Positions 47,130 to 59,500 of a stretch of 64,000 nt of DNA are shown here, piece by piece. Both the position numbers and the translations under genes were made by a program. The stretch comes from Laetiporus sulphureus 93-53 (taxonomy: Eukaryota; Basidiomycota; Agaricomycetes; Polyporales; Laetiporaceae): positions 67,441 through 131,440 of the forward strand of contig NW_024468566.1 of NCBI RefSeq assembly GCF_001632365.1. The letters run 5' to 3'. Position 1 is the stretch's first letter, and each line of letters opens with the position of its first letter. The notes beneath the pieces were generated by a model. The model had not been told where the DNA came from, searched no databases, and saw only the letters and a list, made by a program, of their open reading frames with translations.

Positions 47130-48272
47130 GGCTTTGGGATTCACATGCCAGTTGTTGAACGAACATGTGATGGAGCCTCCAAGAAGGGTGTCTGAGTCGC
47201 TGTTGTATCTGGAGGCCCTGGGACTTGCGATGAACCTCTGGTTAGGCCTTTTCCAATGAGAAAGAAGCCTTGCAGTTCTTTTTGGTGCTATCTGACATGT
47301 TTGGGCACTCGCTAATGTGGTGCTTGCCCTGGCCACAGTAGAAACAGAGTCTGAGTTTGCAGTGACATTTCTTCTCAGTGTTGGTGAGTGGCCATGGCAG
47401 ATGACATCTACCTCCATAGAGACAATGTCATTGTTCACAGATGACTGCACAGGAGCAGTCGATGAGAGCACAGGAGAAGGAGTGGCTCGAGGGGCCTCAT
47501 GGTGATGTGGAATATGACAAGAGCTAGAGGAAGACTGAGCTAGCTTATGCTTAAGCTCGTGAGCATGCACTTTGTTATCAATCTTTGTGGTGAGTGCAAT
47601 GTATGTGTCAAAAGTCTTCAGAAGCTCCAGGACTGTGGCAAGCATGTCCTTGATATGGTCTTTGAGACCCTCATAGAAGTAGGCAATCTGTGTGGCATTG
47701 TTGAGATCAATGTGCACCAGATACTCACAAAAATGAGCAGCATAATTGGTGACTGAGCCTATTTGCATGTGTGCCATGAGTTTGTGTAGATACTTGGCAA
47801 AAAGATCAGGGTCTTCAAAGTGGTTCTTGAACACATGGATGAAACCCTGAAAGTTATGCAGGACCTTCAGATTTGAAATTTTGATGAAATTGAACCAGGA
47901 TGTTGGGTTGCCATCCTTGAGGGATGTACTAGCAAACATCACCTGGTCATAGTCATTCAGCAGCTAAGCGCACAAGAGATGGATGGTGGTCCATATCTCC
48001 TTGACCCACAGAATGACATTGTCCACTTTTCTATTAAACATGCAGGGATCATGGTAGTGTGTGGAGCCTGTGGGATAAGAAGATGTCAAGCATGAGGTCT
48101 CGAGATTGCTGAGCCAGTTGATGACTTGTGAGATTGCATCATGCAGCTGAGACTGGCCACAATAGAACATCTCTAAATGGTGACTGAGTGTGACATCATA
48201 GGTCTGTGATTGAGTCAGCTGAGTGGGCTAAGCAGTAGAGTTTCGAGACTGATCATCTTGAATACCAGTCAT
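47130..48272 (-). pseudogene. Ty3/gypsy gag with CCHC zinc knuckle
   Basis: Minus strand from a likely ATG at 48270-48272. Capsid-type retrotransposon gag homology is clear in FKNHFEDPDLFAKYLHKLM, GSVTNYAAHFCEYLVH and AQIAYFYEGLKDHIKDML-like words (47560-47860). A CCHC knuckle CFYCGQGKHHISEC lies at about 47304-47345, in a frame shifted from the capsid part. TAG near 48228 and the stop near 47965 break the N-terminal frame. Gag would form the particle and bind RNA. No matching LTR is found upstream (48273-48600) or downstream. Confidence 0.82.
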
Positions 48273-48890
48273 GAGATCCTGTAAATCGTCCATATAGATC
48301 AGTAGTATGTGCACTTTTACACCACGTAGGATAGAACAAAGGAAAAGTACGATGGAATAGGTGAGCCAGCAGGAAGGCGGGCTCATCGGAGCTTGTAGTG
48401 TAGTTTTTGAGTGGTCAAGTCAAACTGTAATGGGCAGGTCAGACGAGGGATGAGAGATGAGAGCAAGAGAACATGAGATAGGGATTCTAGAGTGAGTAGC
48501 TAGACAATGAGAGCTATGGGGCCCATGTACTGGAGTTGGCTCGATGAAGAGAAGTGAGCAAGGATGGTGAAGACAATTTTTATGTGTACAGAATTAACAA
48601 GTGCATATGTAATCATACCTAAATAGTCTATGAGCTAGCTAAACAAATCAATGATCATGGCACATTGTAACGCGCTGTTATACTTGACAACAGTGAGTGT
48701 ATCTCTTTAGAACTTAGTCAATTTCAGATGCATTTTAACTGTTTGCACCTAAATTACACAATAATGTATTATTAGATGGCCATGGATCAACTCAAGTCAT
48801 AAAAGTTGGATCTCATTTCCAATTATCAAGACAATGCCTATGCAGGAATGATGTTCAACTTTGATCGTCAGGTCATCACTGTACTGAAAT
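48273..48890. other. 5' leader of the gypsy element and flank, no LTR seen
   Basis: Read on the minus strand this precedes gag. It keeps some CpG and polypyrimidine runs, but I find no TGT...ACA border, primer-binding site or repeat of any LTR in the window. Confidence 0.4.
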
Positions 48891-48904
48891 ACATAACAAA
48901 ATAA

Positions 48905-49335
48905 TGAACACTGTGGTTTAAACCACTTTGAAGCCATTGAATGCCTTGGTTTGAATCACTTTCAAGCCATTGCATACAAAGGTTTGAATGGCTGTGAAGC
49001 CATCTGCCCTTAAGGCATTAACCCTGGCAAATTCAGTGCTGTGATTGGCTCTGAATATTTGCACATATTTGGATTAGCTGTGTCATGCATGTTCAAAGTC
49101 CGATTCATATGCCTATTACAAAAGATAGCAAATCTGAATAAGAACAAAACATAACACAGTAATGAAGTTTTGAAGGAAAGGCCTCTCCTAACCTCAGGAC
49201 AGGGGTGAAAAATAAAACCACTTTGTAATGGTCCACTCTTCCACGCATTGCTTAACTGTTTCATGGGTATCAAAAAATGTCACATAGATGCCCTAAGTGC
49301 CCAGTGTTGCACAAACTCTCCTTTGTATCTTAGAA
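48905..49335 (+). repeat. Dispersed repeat R, second full copy
   Basis: Same structure as 20753-21190: three TTTGAAGCCATT-type units, GCATTAACCCTGGCAAATTC, GTGATTGGCTCTGAATATTT, and the tail ending GATGCCCTAAGTGCCCAGTG. Confidence 0.75.
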
Positions 49336-49467
49336 ATCGTAAATGTCTTACCACTTAGCTAACTCTGTGATGAACCTCTTTATCCTGTGAGTGTCACATA
49401 ACCTGAACCAGCACTCATGGGGGTCCTTTTTTTTTTTTTCAAAAGTTTCAGCTGATTCTCCCTCATG

Positions 49468-50740
49468 CACTGGGTGAAACAATCAATAATTTATAATAAT
49501 AGATAATAAAGATATTAAAGAAGATTTTCAGCATCTTTGCTGTCGATTCGTGAGAAAAGGATTCAAAATATTATCAACATCGTTTCTTGTTAAAGATGAT
49601 TAAAAGGTTGAAAAAAGATTGAATGAGATATTAGCAATCATTTTTTTCAATTAGTTTATAATCTTTTAGACAAAGTTATAATAAAAAGTTTCAAAATCTT
49701 TTTTCATTCTTTTCTTATCAACAATCATGAATATATTGTGACCATGTCACATTATTATCATTCTATACTAAGCTAATATTAGAATATAAAGATTAATACT
49801 TAATATTAGGTTCAAATGTTAGTACTATCTCTTAGAGCCTTAGTACTAGCATAGTATTGATCTCTACATCTTAGCACTAGCTTAGTACTAGCATTTAGAC
49901 CTTAGTATTAGCATAGTACTATCTTCAAACCTTAATACTAGCATAGTACTAGCATTTAAATCTTAGTATTAGCATACTGCTAACATTGAAATCTTAGTAT
50001 TACTCTTCTGACCATAGTACTAGTATAGTGCTAACATATAAACCTGAGTATTAACTTCCACATCTTAGTACTAGCTTGATATATAAAAATAAGAGTGTGA
50101 TATAGTCACAATATTATCATCATTATTGATCAAAAAAGAGCAAAAAAATATGTTGAAACCTTTTATCATAATTTTATGTGAAAGATTGTGAAATTATTGA
50201 AGAAATGATTACTGATATTACACCCAATCTTCTTTCAATCTTTTCATCATCTTTTTTGAAAGAAGATTGCATGAAATATTAATAATCATTTCTTTAATCA
50301 TTTCACAAGCTTTCATATAAAACTATGACGAAAAGTTTTAAAATCCTTTTTTACTCTTTTTTGATCAAAGATGATAAAAATATTGTGACTATATCACACC
50401 CTTGTTTTCATATACTAAGCTAGTACTAAGATGTGGAGGTCAATACTCAGATTTATATGTTAACACTATACTGTTGCTATAGTGTGAAGAATAAGACTAA
50501 GATTCTAATGTTGGCAGTATGCTAATACTAAAATTTAAGTACTAGTACTATACTAGTACTAATGTCTGAAGGCTAGTACTACGCTAGTACTATGCTAGTA
50601 CTAAGACCTGAAGGCTAGTATTATGCTAATATTAAGGTCTGGAGGTCAGTGCTAAGGTCTGAATGCTAGTACTAGCATAGTACTAACCTTCAGACCTTAG
50701 TGCTAGCATAGTACTAACCTTCAAACCTTAGTAGTAATGT
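49468..50740. mobile_element. CACTA-like MITE, copy M7 (right TIR missing)
   Basis: Starts CACTGGGTGAAACAATCAAT. It has a strong internal inverted centre near 50255, then a second TAGTACTA block (50400-50720). It ends against the Plavaka fragment without a right TIR. Confidence 0.7.
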
Positions 50741-51100
50741 GCAAACCTTCATCAGATGGAGAAGGTCTTCATCATGTTACTGGCAAGTACACCCAATATT
50801 GGTTTGAAGATTATTGTAGCTGTGCATGGTCTGCTCAACATTTATCTGGCCCATTATTTGGCACACTCAACATCCACACTGATTCAGATGCACTATGCTT
50901 TAGAGGCTTTTCATCAATTCATGCAGATCTTTATCAAACTCAGCATCCAAAAGCATTTTAACATATCAAAACTGCACTGACTCAAGCACTATATTGTCAC
51001 TATTATTAAGCTCAGTTGTTGTAACAGCTTAAGCACTGAGATATCAGAATGTTTGCATATTGACTATGCAAAGCTTGACTATTATGCAAGCAACAGTAAA
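50741..51100 (+). pseudogene. Plavaka (CACTA-type) transposase fragment
   Basis: The plus frame reads ALEAFHQFMQIFIKLSIQKH, FNISKLHS-like and HYIVTIIKL, then STEISECLHIDYAKLDYYAS. These are the C-terminal words of agaric Plavaka transposases (ALxxFHxxKxIFxxLGIRxHFNIPKLHSLxHY, NTExxERLHIDxAKxAYRASN), given from memory of the family. A TGA interrupts LH-LKHY. Only about 120 codons survive, wedged between MITE copies M7 and M8. The call suggests which autonomous transposon could mobilise CACTG-ended MITEs. Confidence 0.72.
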
Positions 51101-51961
51101 TACTGGGTGAAACAATCAATAATTTGAGTTGAAAGATGGTAAATATATTTAAAAAAAATTCAAATCTTTTCAGCATCTTTACTGTCAATTTGTGATAAAA
51201 GGATTTAAATTATTATTAGTATCATTTCTTGTTAAAGATGATGGAATGATTGAAAAAAGATTGGATGACATATTAGCAATCATTTTTCAATCAGTTTATA
51301 ATCTTTCAGACAAAGTGATGATAAAATGTTTTAAAATGTTTTTTGATTAATTTCTTATCAAAGATGATGAACATATTGTAATCATGTCACATCATCATCA
51401 TTGTATGCTAAGCCAATATTAGAATATAAAGCTTAATAATTAGGTTCAAATGTGAGTACTATCTTTTGAAGCCTAAATATTACCATGGTATTGATTTCTA
51501 CATCTTAGCACTAGAATAGTACTAGGCATTTAAACCTTAATACTAGCATAGTACTACTCTCTAAAGTCTTAGCACTAATATTTGGATCTTAATACTAACA
51601 TTTGGCATAGTACTAGCATTTAGACCTTAGTACTAGCATACTGCTAATATTAGAATCTTAGTACTACTATTCTAATCATAGTATTAGTATAGTGCTATTT
51701 CATATATGAGGAACTAGCTTAGTATATAAAAACAACGGTGTGACATAGTTATAATATTTTCATCATCTGTGATTAAAAAGAGCAAAAAATATTTTAAAAC
51801 TTTTCATTATAGTTTTGTATGAAAGATTGTAAAATAATTGTTTGAAGAAATGATTATTAATATTTCATTCAATCTCCTTTCAATCTTTTCATTATCTTTG
51901 AACTTTTTCTTCAATAATTTTATCATTTTTCACCTCAAATTATTGATTGCCTCACCCAGTG
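51101..51961. mobile_element. CACTA-like MITE, copy M8
   Basis: Left end TACTGGGTGAAACAATCAAT (first base C changed to T), right end TATTGATTGCCTCACCCAGTG. No target duplication: the left flank is Plavaka coding sequence and the right flank is peptidase coding sequence, so deletion or recombination accompanied or followed insertion. Confidence 0.78.
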
Positions 51962-52359
51962 AGTACAATGACAGAATTGCTACAGGTAATACTTCAACAT
52001 TAGAATATCCTGTGAAGATGGCACACCCTACTCTCCTCAACAAAGCACATGGTAGATTTAGCTCTGTAGCAATCTACACCAAACTTTGCTGAATCCCACC
52101 TTCAATAAAGAAAACATAGTCTGCTACACATCATTATCTTCCAACTTTGTCATAATATAACATCACTCTAAATATAGCTGCATCTCAAACAATCACACCA
52201 TCCTTGATCTCTGCTAAAGGGACTGACATTTTAATGTGGATAACACTATATATCCCTCAATCAATGTGGTGAATATCATGATAAACTTATAAAATCAGTT
52301 ATAAAGAATATCAGGATCTCAGGAATCATTTTTGCGAGAAATGGCCTTCTTACCCAAGT
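51962..52359 (+). pseudogene. USP-like gene 3' end with X tail
   Basis: AGTACAATGACAGAATTGCT to GTAGCAATCTACACCAAACT encodes the last 40 or so residues of the peptidase family (ATGNTSTLEYPVKMAHPTLL). It is followed by the X tail and the end GGCCTTCTTACCCAAGT at 52359. The X end is also part of the palindrome arm. Confidence 0.72.
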
Positions 52360-52447
52360 GCAGGCTGGGCAAAAATTTCTATAAATGACTAATTCAAGAC
52401 TACAAGTACATGACACATGGTTGAAAACAAGTACAGTGCACTATGAG

Positions 52448-55400
52448 CATGAAACCTCAGGCATTCACGCATTCTCAGTAGGTTCATCCTTAGCCTCTGG
52501 CACCTCGTACTCCTCATCCTCTGGCTCCAAAAAAGTTATTGATGATGCATTAGGAGGAGACATAGGCATGCTGAGGGATGTTAATTGTAATGGGTAGAAC
52601 AACAGCTCTTGAAAAGGACCCACCATGGGCTTGACTGAAATATGGACATGGGGCCAATGGGCAGTGCCCTGCATATGTGCATTTGTGTTACAGCACTGCT
52701 GGACAAGAGATCAAAAAGATTAAAAAAAGGAACGATCATGTAGAACGTGCCACCCTGATCTCCCTGATCTCTAGAGTGGCTTGAGAGCCTAACACTTACT
52801 TGTTTGGTGAAGCAAGCATATCGAAGGGTAAAAGATACATGGTGGAGCTGGTAGGCTCAGTGGGTGCTACAATGGTAGACAAGGAGAAACAATCTAAAGT
52901 GTCGTCCTCTACATGCTGATCTTATATACGTGCACAGGAGCCTAATTACATAACCTTCATTGTACCACTACTGTAAAATAGATGATTGGCTATCTACGTA
53001 TCTAGGCGACTAGACCATACACGGAACAATAAGTGGGAGAATCTATCTATAAGTGGAACAATAGGTGAGAAGATCTGTCTTCATTGGTATCAACTGTGAG
53101 ACGATTCATCCTATCGTGGTAACAGCTATACCTTGAGCTGATTGCCTAGATGATCTCGAACAATAGTCCTTGTTCTCTTTGTTCCCAAATGGGTGCCTCT
53201 ATTGTATCCTGGAATAGACAGGTCTGACCGTATCATCCACGGATCTGGACCATAACTTGTGATGTGAACTATTACCTAATCTCTACGTGTCGCATCTGTG
53301 GCTGAGTGGCATGAGATATTGGTGAAGCACGTGATTTGTGATGTGAGAAAAGTCACATGTGGACTTTGTGGCAGAAATCTGTGACAATTTGAGAGCTTGC
53401 ATGGGCGTGATGGGGCAGCATGCTTATGAGGGTGGTCAGTCCTGAGAGTCATAGTCATCGGTGTTATGGGGGCACTTTTGAGATGAATGGGGGGCATGAA
53501 TGATCTTATCGGTGCAGTAGTGCTTGGAATCAGTTGCATAAGGAAGACAGCCACAAACAAATTTAAGAGAGACAGCCAGCAGCCATTCCATGAGAATGGG
53601 GGTGCCCAGCATGGTACCCTCTAGGCTAGTGAACCAGAGCTTATCTGTGAATGAATGGGAGTCCAGGTAGCTTACTACTAACATGACACTCATGATGGAG
53701 GTCATACATCACTATGTCCTTGAGGAGGCAGGCCATGTGCTCCTCTGAGCACCTTTTGCAGGCATGGCTGCACCCATCCCATCAACAAGCAACCTTTTTA
53801 ATGTCACAAATGAGACATTCATGGACCACCTCCCATATCTCAGTAAGTCAGAATGAGGGAATCACAGACATGGCTTCATAGCCAACATGATCATGAGATC
53901 TATCATGGTTCTCTCAGAGCCTGAAGTGTGAGTGCACAGATGGGGCAGTTGGTGATTTAATAGTGATGCAAGATCAAGGGTCGACAGCTGGAGGCAGCAG
54001 TGAAGGATGCTGAGGTAGGCTGACTTGAAAATCAGACATCTGCAGGCAGGAAGAGGGCTCCATGAGGGAAGGTGCTTGAGGAGGATATGACATGCCTTTC
54101 CTCTCCTCAATGATCTGGCAGTGATGAGTCTCCTGAGGCTTGCAAGAAGGGCAGACTGGAGGAGGGGATGGTGACAGAAGTGATGATGGGGGTCGAGATG
54201 ATCAATGGAAGTGGACTCACCTGAGGTTGACAGATCAATGGGTGCCTGCTGTGTCTGCAGCATCTGTGAGGATGGTGATGCATGCTGGCATGGAGAGGGT
54301 GCAGGTGGTGGGGTTTGATGAGATAAAGATGCAGGTGGTGGTGCACCTCCAGTGGAATCAGATTCTGCTGTCAGGTTCTAATATTGGTGTCAGCAAATGG
54401 GGTGGACAAAGGCTGGCAGGCTCCTCAAACTCCACAGAAAACCCAAAAGTGCAGTTCACCACTCAGTGCTTGGAGGATGTTCAGGGGATGGGGTCACCTA
54501 CAAGGCATGCACAGACTGTGGCACATAGGGCTTTGAAAAATTATAAGAATGGGTGAAGTTGAGCTCAGGAAGAGGGGTCACTTGTGAGTTGTGCAGAGAC
54601 TGCAGCACATAGGGCTCTGAGGGGTCATGAGGATGGGCAAAGTTGAGCTCAGAAGAAGGGGTCACTTGCAAGGTGTGTGGAGACTGCGGCATGTAGAGCT
54701 CTGAGGGGTCATGAGCATAGGTGAAATAGGGAAGTGCAAAATCAGATGGACTCAAAATCAGCTCAGTAGAATGGGTACGCAGGCCCAGCATGCCCATTAG
54801 CTCAGGCAGGAAGCTGGCAACCGACGCTGGGTGGCAACTATGTAAAGGGCTCTCATGAAGAAATGACTGGGCACATCAATTGTGATATGTGAAGATGAAA
54901 CTACAATGAACTTACCAGTTCCAGGAGCAACATGGAGCATGATGTGAGAAGACAGTAAGGTGGAGTAGTTCCTGGTATAGTGTTGCCATATTGGAAGTTT
55001 CATGTCATCCGTCACAGCTCACATCCGTTTACGCAATATGAGCCAGAGAGCATTACTCATCTCATAGAGAGTATGAATGTATGCCTGACCCTCCTGTGGG
55101 CTCTGTGGGATCAATTGATTGACTCACTCTAATGTCTGGGTCAGGTAGTTAGGGTGCTCAACCAGCCCTTGAAGTCTGCAAGTTATAAAGTTTATAAGGG
55201 TAGCAGCTTCAGACCATTCCTTGAGGAGCTGAACCTGCAGTGCTTGCGTGACACTCTCCAGCAACTAAGTGTGACTCTGAGCACTGAATAGTGCAGAAGA
55301 CTCATCACACAGATGACATATCAGCAATAAAGTGACCTCCACAGTAACATTCCACCACATATCATGCACGTCGGGGTCAAGGAGGATCTGCCAGATAGAA

Positions 55401-55600
55401 AATGACCATATAGAAGGTGAATGTCCTTGAAAAGGCTCTGAAGTATTTTTTTGAGGTACCTCCATGCAGAGAGATTGATAGTGGGCTGAGACATGGTGAA
55501 CATGATCTGGATACAGAAGGGAGAGGGGATGGCAACCATATATCCCTGCATGATGTGACCCTGAGCTCATCTTGAATGTGAATTCTGCTTCATGGATCAT
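52448..55600 (-). pseudogene. Decayed multi-domain gene, left-arm copy
   Basis: The same gene as 56503-59850, running inward-to-outward on the minus strand from MIHEAEFTFKMSSG (55600) to the acidic C-terminus (52469). It carries the same stops as the right copy. It is additionally split by the LTR-B solo LTR at 52686-53386. See the right-arm entry for domain details. Confidence 0.6.
52686..53386 (-). mobile_element. Solo LTR, family B, in left palindrome arm
   Basis: 701 bp, TGTTACAGCACTGCTGG to AATCTGTGACA, with target duplication ATTTG at 52681-52685 and 53387-53391. The other arm (59630-59645, GCTCTCAAATGCACATATGC) is the exact empty site. Homologous to the dUTPase element's LTR (21250-21964). 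Confidence 0.95.
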
Positions 55601-55833
55601 GAGCTTTCAATTCATGATTACACATATTAATCACAAGTTGTGTGTCATGGCTTGTGGCTGGTCAATATCTGAGTCTGGAGGGGATATGAGCAAGGTATTT
55701 GAGCTGTCCTCACTATAGAATGTGTGGCAAATGCTAAGCTCAGGATTGAAAGCCTGGTAAATTCCAGGCAGGGACCTGGGGCATACTAAATGCAAAAGAG
55801 GCATGGACATAGCATGTGTCAGACTTAGGCATG

Positions 55834-56267
55834 GGGACCCATCTCCACTCAGATCTTTTCATGGTGCAGCCAGTGCATGCACAGTAGCACCTATAATGCC
55901 TGAAACTGAAACTAGATGGAATCTCAAAGTGAGATTGGGGAGGAGCCTGGAATATGATGTAATCACTTTGGGGGATGACAAAATATGCATATGCACTATA
56001 ACTCATTTTGTTCAATCTCTGATCAGTTGTTTTTGATGAAGATTGTGGAGTTTAAACTATGTAATTACATCATGATTGAGCACATGGTGAGTGATCAAAA
56101 TGTGGCAAAAACTCTCACCCTTAGTATGAACCCCCCCCAAACCCCAGAGAAAGGCTGTGAAGAAGCCTGGAATGTGGCACAAAGTTCCTTTAGAATGAGC
56201 CCCTAACTCATGAAGAAGGGGGTTGAAAAAAAGCCTCACTCAAGGGCTCCTTCTCCTGTACCCTGTT
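55834..56267. other. Palindrome spacer
   Basis: About 434 bp of unpaired sequence between the arms, with a C8 run near 56132. It holds short open frames without family likeness. Confidence 0.8.
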
Positions 56268-56502
56268 TTCATACCTAAGTCTGACACATGCTATGTCCAT
56301 GCCTCTTTTGCATTTAGTATGCCCCAGGTCCCTGCCTGGAATTTACCAGGCTTTCAATCCTGAGCTTAGCATTTGCCACACATTCTATAGTGAGGACAGC
56401 TCAAATACCTTGCTCATATCCCCTCCAGACTCAGATATTGACCAGCCACAAGCCATGACACACAACTTGTGATTAATATGTGTAATCATGAATTGAAAGC
56501 TC

Positions 56503-59500
56503 ATGATCCATGAAGCAGAATTCACATTCAAGATGAGCTCAGGGTCACATCATGCAGGGATATATGGTTGCCATCCCCTCTCCCTTCTGTATCCAGATCA
56601 TGTTCACCATGTCTCAGCCCACTATCAATCTCTCTGCATGGAGGTACCTCAAAAAAATACTTCAGAGCCTTTTCAAGGACATTCACCTTCTATATGGTCA
56701 TTTTCTATCTGGCAGATCCTCCTTGACCCCGACGTGCATGATATGTGGTGGAATGTTACTGTGGAGGTCACTTTATTGCTGATATGTCATCTGTGTGATG
56801 AGTCTTCTGCACTATTCAGTGCTCAGAGTCACACTTAGTTGCTGGAGAGTGTCACGCAAGCACTGCAGGTTCAGCTCCTCAAGGAATGGTCTGAAGCTGC
56901 TACCCTTATAAACTTTATAACTTGCAGACTTCAAGGGCTGGTTGAGCACCCTAACTACCTGACCCAGACATTAGAGTGAGTCAATCAATTGATCCCACAG
57001 AGCCCACAGGAGGGTCAGGCATACATTCATACTCTCTATGAGATGAGTAATGCTCTCTGGCTCATATTGCGTAAACGGATGTGAGCTGTGACGGATGACA
57101 TGAAACTTCCAATATGGCAACACTATACCAGGAACTACTCCACCTTACTGTCTTCTCACATCATGCTCCATGTTGCTCCTGGAACTGGTAAGTTCATTGT
57201 AGTTTCATCTTCACATATCACAATTGATGTGCCCAGTCATTTCTTCATGAGAGCCCTTTACATAGTTGCCACCCAGCGTCGGTTGCCAGCTTCCTGCCTG
57301 AGCTAATGGGCATGCTGGGCCTGCGTACCCATTCTACTGAGCTGATTTTGAGTCCATCTGATTTTGCACTTCCCTATTTCACCTATGCTCATGACCCCTC
57401 AGAGCTCTACATGCCGCAGTCTCCACACACCTTGCAAGTGACCCCTTCTTCTGAGCTCAACTTTGCCCATCCTCATGACCCCTCAGAGCCCTATGTGCTG
57501 CAGTCTCTGCACAACTCACAAGTGACCCCTCTTCCTGAGCTCAACTTCACCCATTCTTATAATTTTTCAAAGCCCTATGTGCCACAGTCTGTGCATGCCT
57601 TGTAGGTGACCCCATCCCCTGAACATCCTCCAAGCACTGAGTGGTGAACTGCACTTTTGGGTTTTCTGTGGAGTTTGAGGAGCCTGCCAGCCTTTGTCCA
57701 CCCCATTTGCTGACACCAATATTAGAACCTGACAGCAGAATCTGATTCCACTGGAGGTGCACCACCACCTGCATCTTTATCTCATCAAACCCCACCACCT
57801 GCACCCTCTCCATGCCAGCATGCATCACCATCCTCACAGATGCTGCAGACACAGCAGGCACCCATTGATCTGTCAACCTCAGGTGAGTCCACTTCCATTG
57901 ATCATCTCGACCCCCATCATCACTTCTGTCACCATCCCCTCCTCCAGTCTGCCCTTCTTGCAAGCCTCAGGAGACTCATCACTGCCAGATCATTGAGGAG
58001 AGGAAAGGCATGTCATATCCTCCTCAAGCACCTTCCCTCATGGAGCCCTCTTCCTGCCTGCAGATGTCTGATTTTCAAGTCAGCCTACCTCAGCATCCTT
58101 CACTGCTGCCTCCAGCTGTCGACCCTTGATCTTGCATCACTATTAAATCACCAACTGCCCCATCTGTGCACTCACACTTCAGGCTCTGAGAGAACCATGA
58201 TAGATCTCATGATCATGTTGGCTATGAAGCCATGTCTGTGATTCCCTCATTCTGACTTACTGAGATATGGGAGGTGGTCCATGAATGTCTCATCTGTGAC
58301 ATTAAAAAGGTTGCTTGTTGATGGGATGGGTGCAGCCATGCCTGCAAAAGGTGCTCAGAGGAGCACATGGCCTGCCTCCTCAAGGACATAGTGATGTATG
58401 ACCTCCATCATGAGTGTCATGTTAGTAGTAAGCTACCTGGACTCCCATTCATTCACAGATAAGCTCTGGTTCACTAGCCTAGAGGGTACCATGCTGGGCA
58501 CCCCCATTCTCATGGAATGGCTGCTGGCTGTCTCTCTTAAATTTGTTTGTGGCTGTCTTCCTTATGCAACTGATTCCAAGCACTACTGCACCGATAAGGT
58601 CATTCATGCCCCTGTCACAGTATTAAGTGGCACCTTTCTTTTTGCACCAATAAAGTCATTATTCGGCAACCACAAGTGGTTATTTGGACGCCAACCTTTA
58701 TATTGGTCTCACAAAGTGGATACTTGGACAAACAGCACAATATCACCACATACATTGTGGATATGACTGTGTCTACCACATGACCACCAAGCGCCCATGA
58801 TTCAGCCACCCAGTCACGTGACACTGACCACTTGCCCTATTCAGAAGTTATCAGGTGTTGGTCACATGACACCAGGCCACTTGCCCAGCACGGAACTCTT
58901 TGGCCCACAATAGGCTTACCCATGCTCATTGGACCATCAATCTAGCGAGCACCCAATTCACTGCTCAATAGCAGCACCAACTACATGGCTGCCAAATAGT
59001 AGCACCAGCATTAGAATATGTGCTATGGCAAAATTCCCACTGGCCACTCAATAAGTGGCACCACTTCAGCTACTCAAATAGTGGCACCACCTTCAGGCAA
59101 TTATCTCATTGGGTAAAGTAGGATTACCTTGGCGTATCCACGGCCTTTATAGATAGTTGCTATAGCAAAGTCCAGAACCATTACTGGTTTTGGCAATATG
59201 TTCACATGTAGACAGGACAGGACCCCAGTAAGTACACCATAGTTAGGGTACCCAGGGTCCACCACTACATGTATATAAGCACATGAGGATCTAAGAGAAG
59301 ACCTTAGATTCATTCACCTATTTCATGTGGCCTAACAGCCAATTCACCCCCTTGTTATGAGCATAAGGCTAAGGGCCCTTTGAGCCCCTTTTTAGGCTGC
59401 ATGTCACTGCATGCCTGGTTTGGCCCTACCTGGGCAAACCCCTTTTTTGTGCAGGTCACTGGATGCTGGCAAGCACCTTGCTGCCATTTCCTTGCCTTAG

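Larger units (their letters stand above)
52300..55833 (-). repeat. Palindrome, left arm
   Basis: The reverse complement of 56268-60015. From 53447 to 55829 every position x pairs with 112103 minus x without an indel. Outside the solo LTR the arms keep pairing to 52300. Base differences appear in the outer part (one at about 53504, a 1-base indel at about 53446, several at 52590-52680), while the inner 2.3 kb looked identical wherever I compared it. Confidence 0.93.

Noticed and set aside
57757..57996. His-rich 79-codon frame (and its mirror at 54107-54346)
   Set aside because: An out-of-frame reading of the Pro/Ser-rich part of the palindrome gene. The His runs come from CAT/CAC-rich low-complexity DNA.
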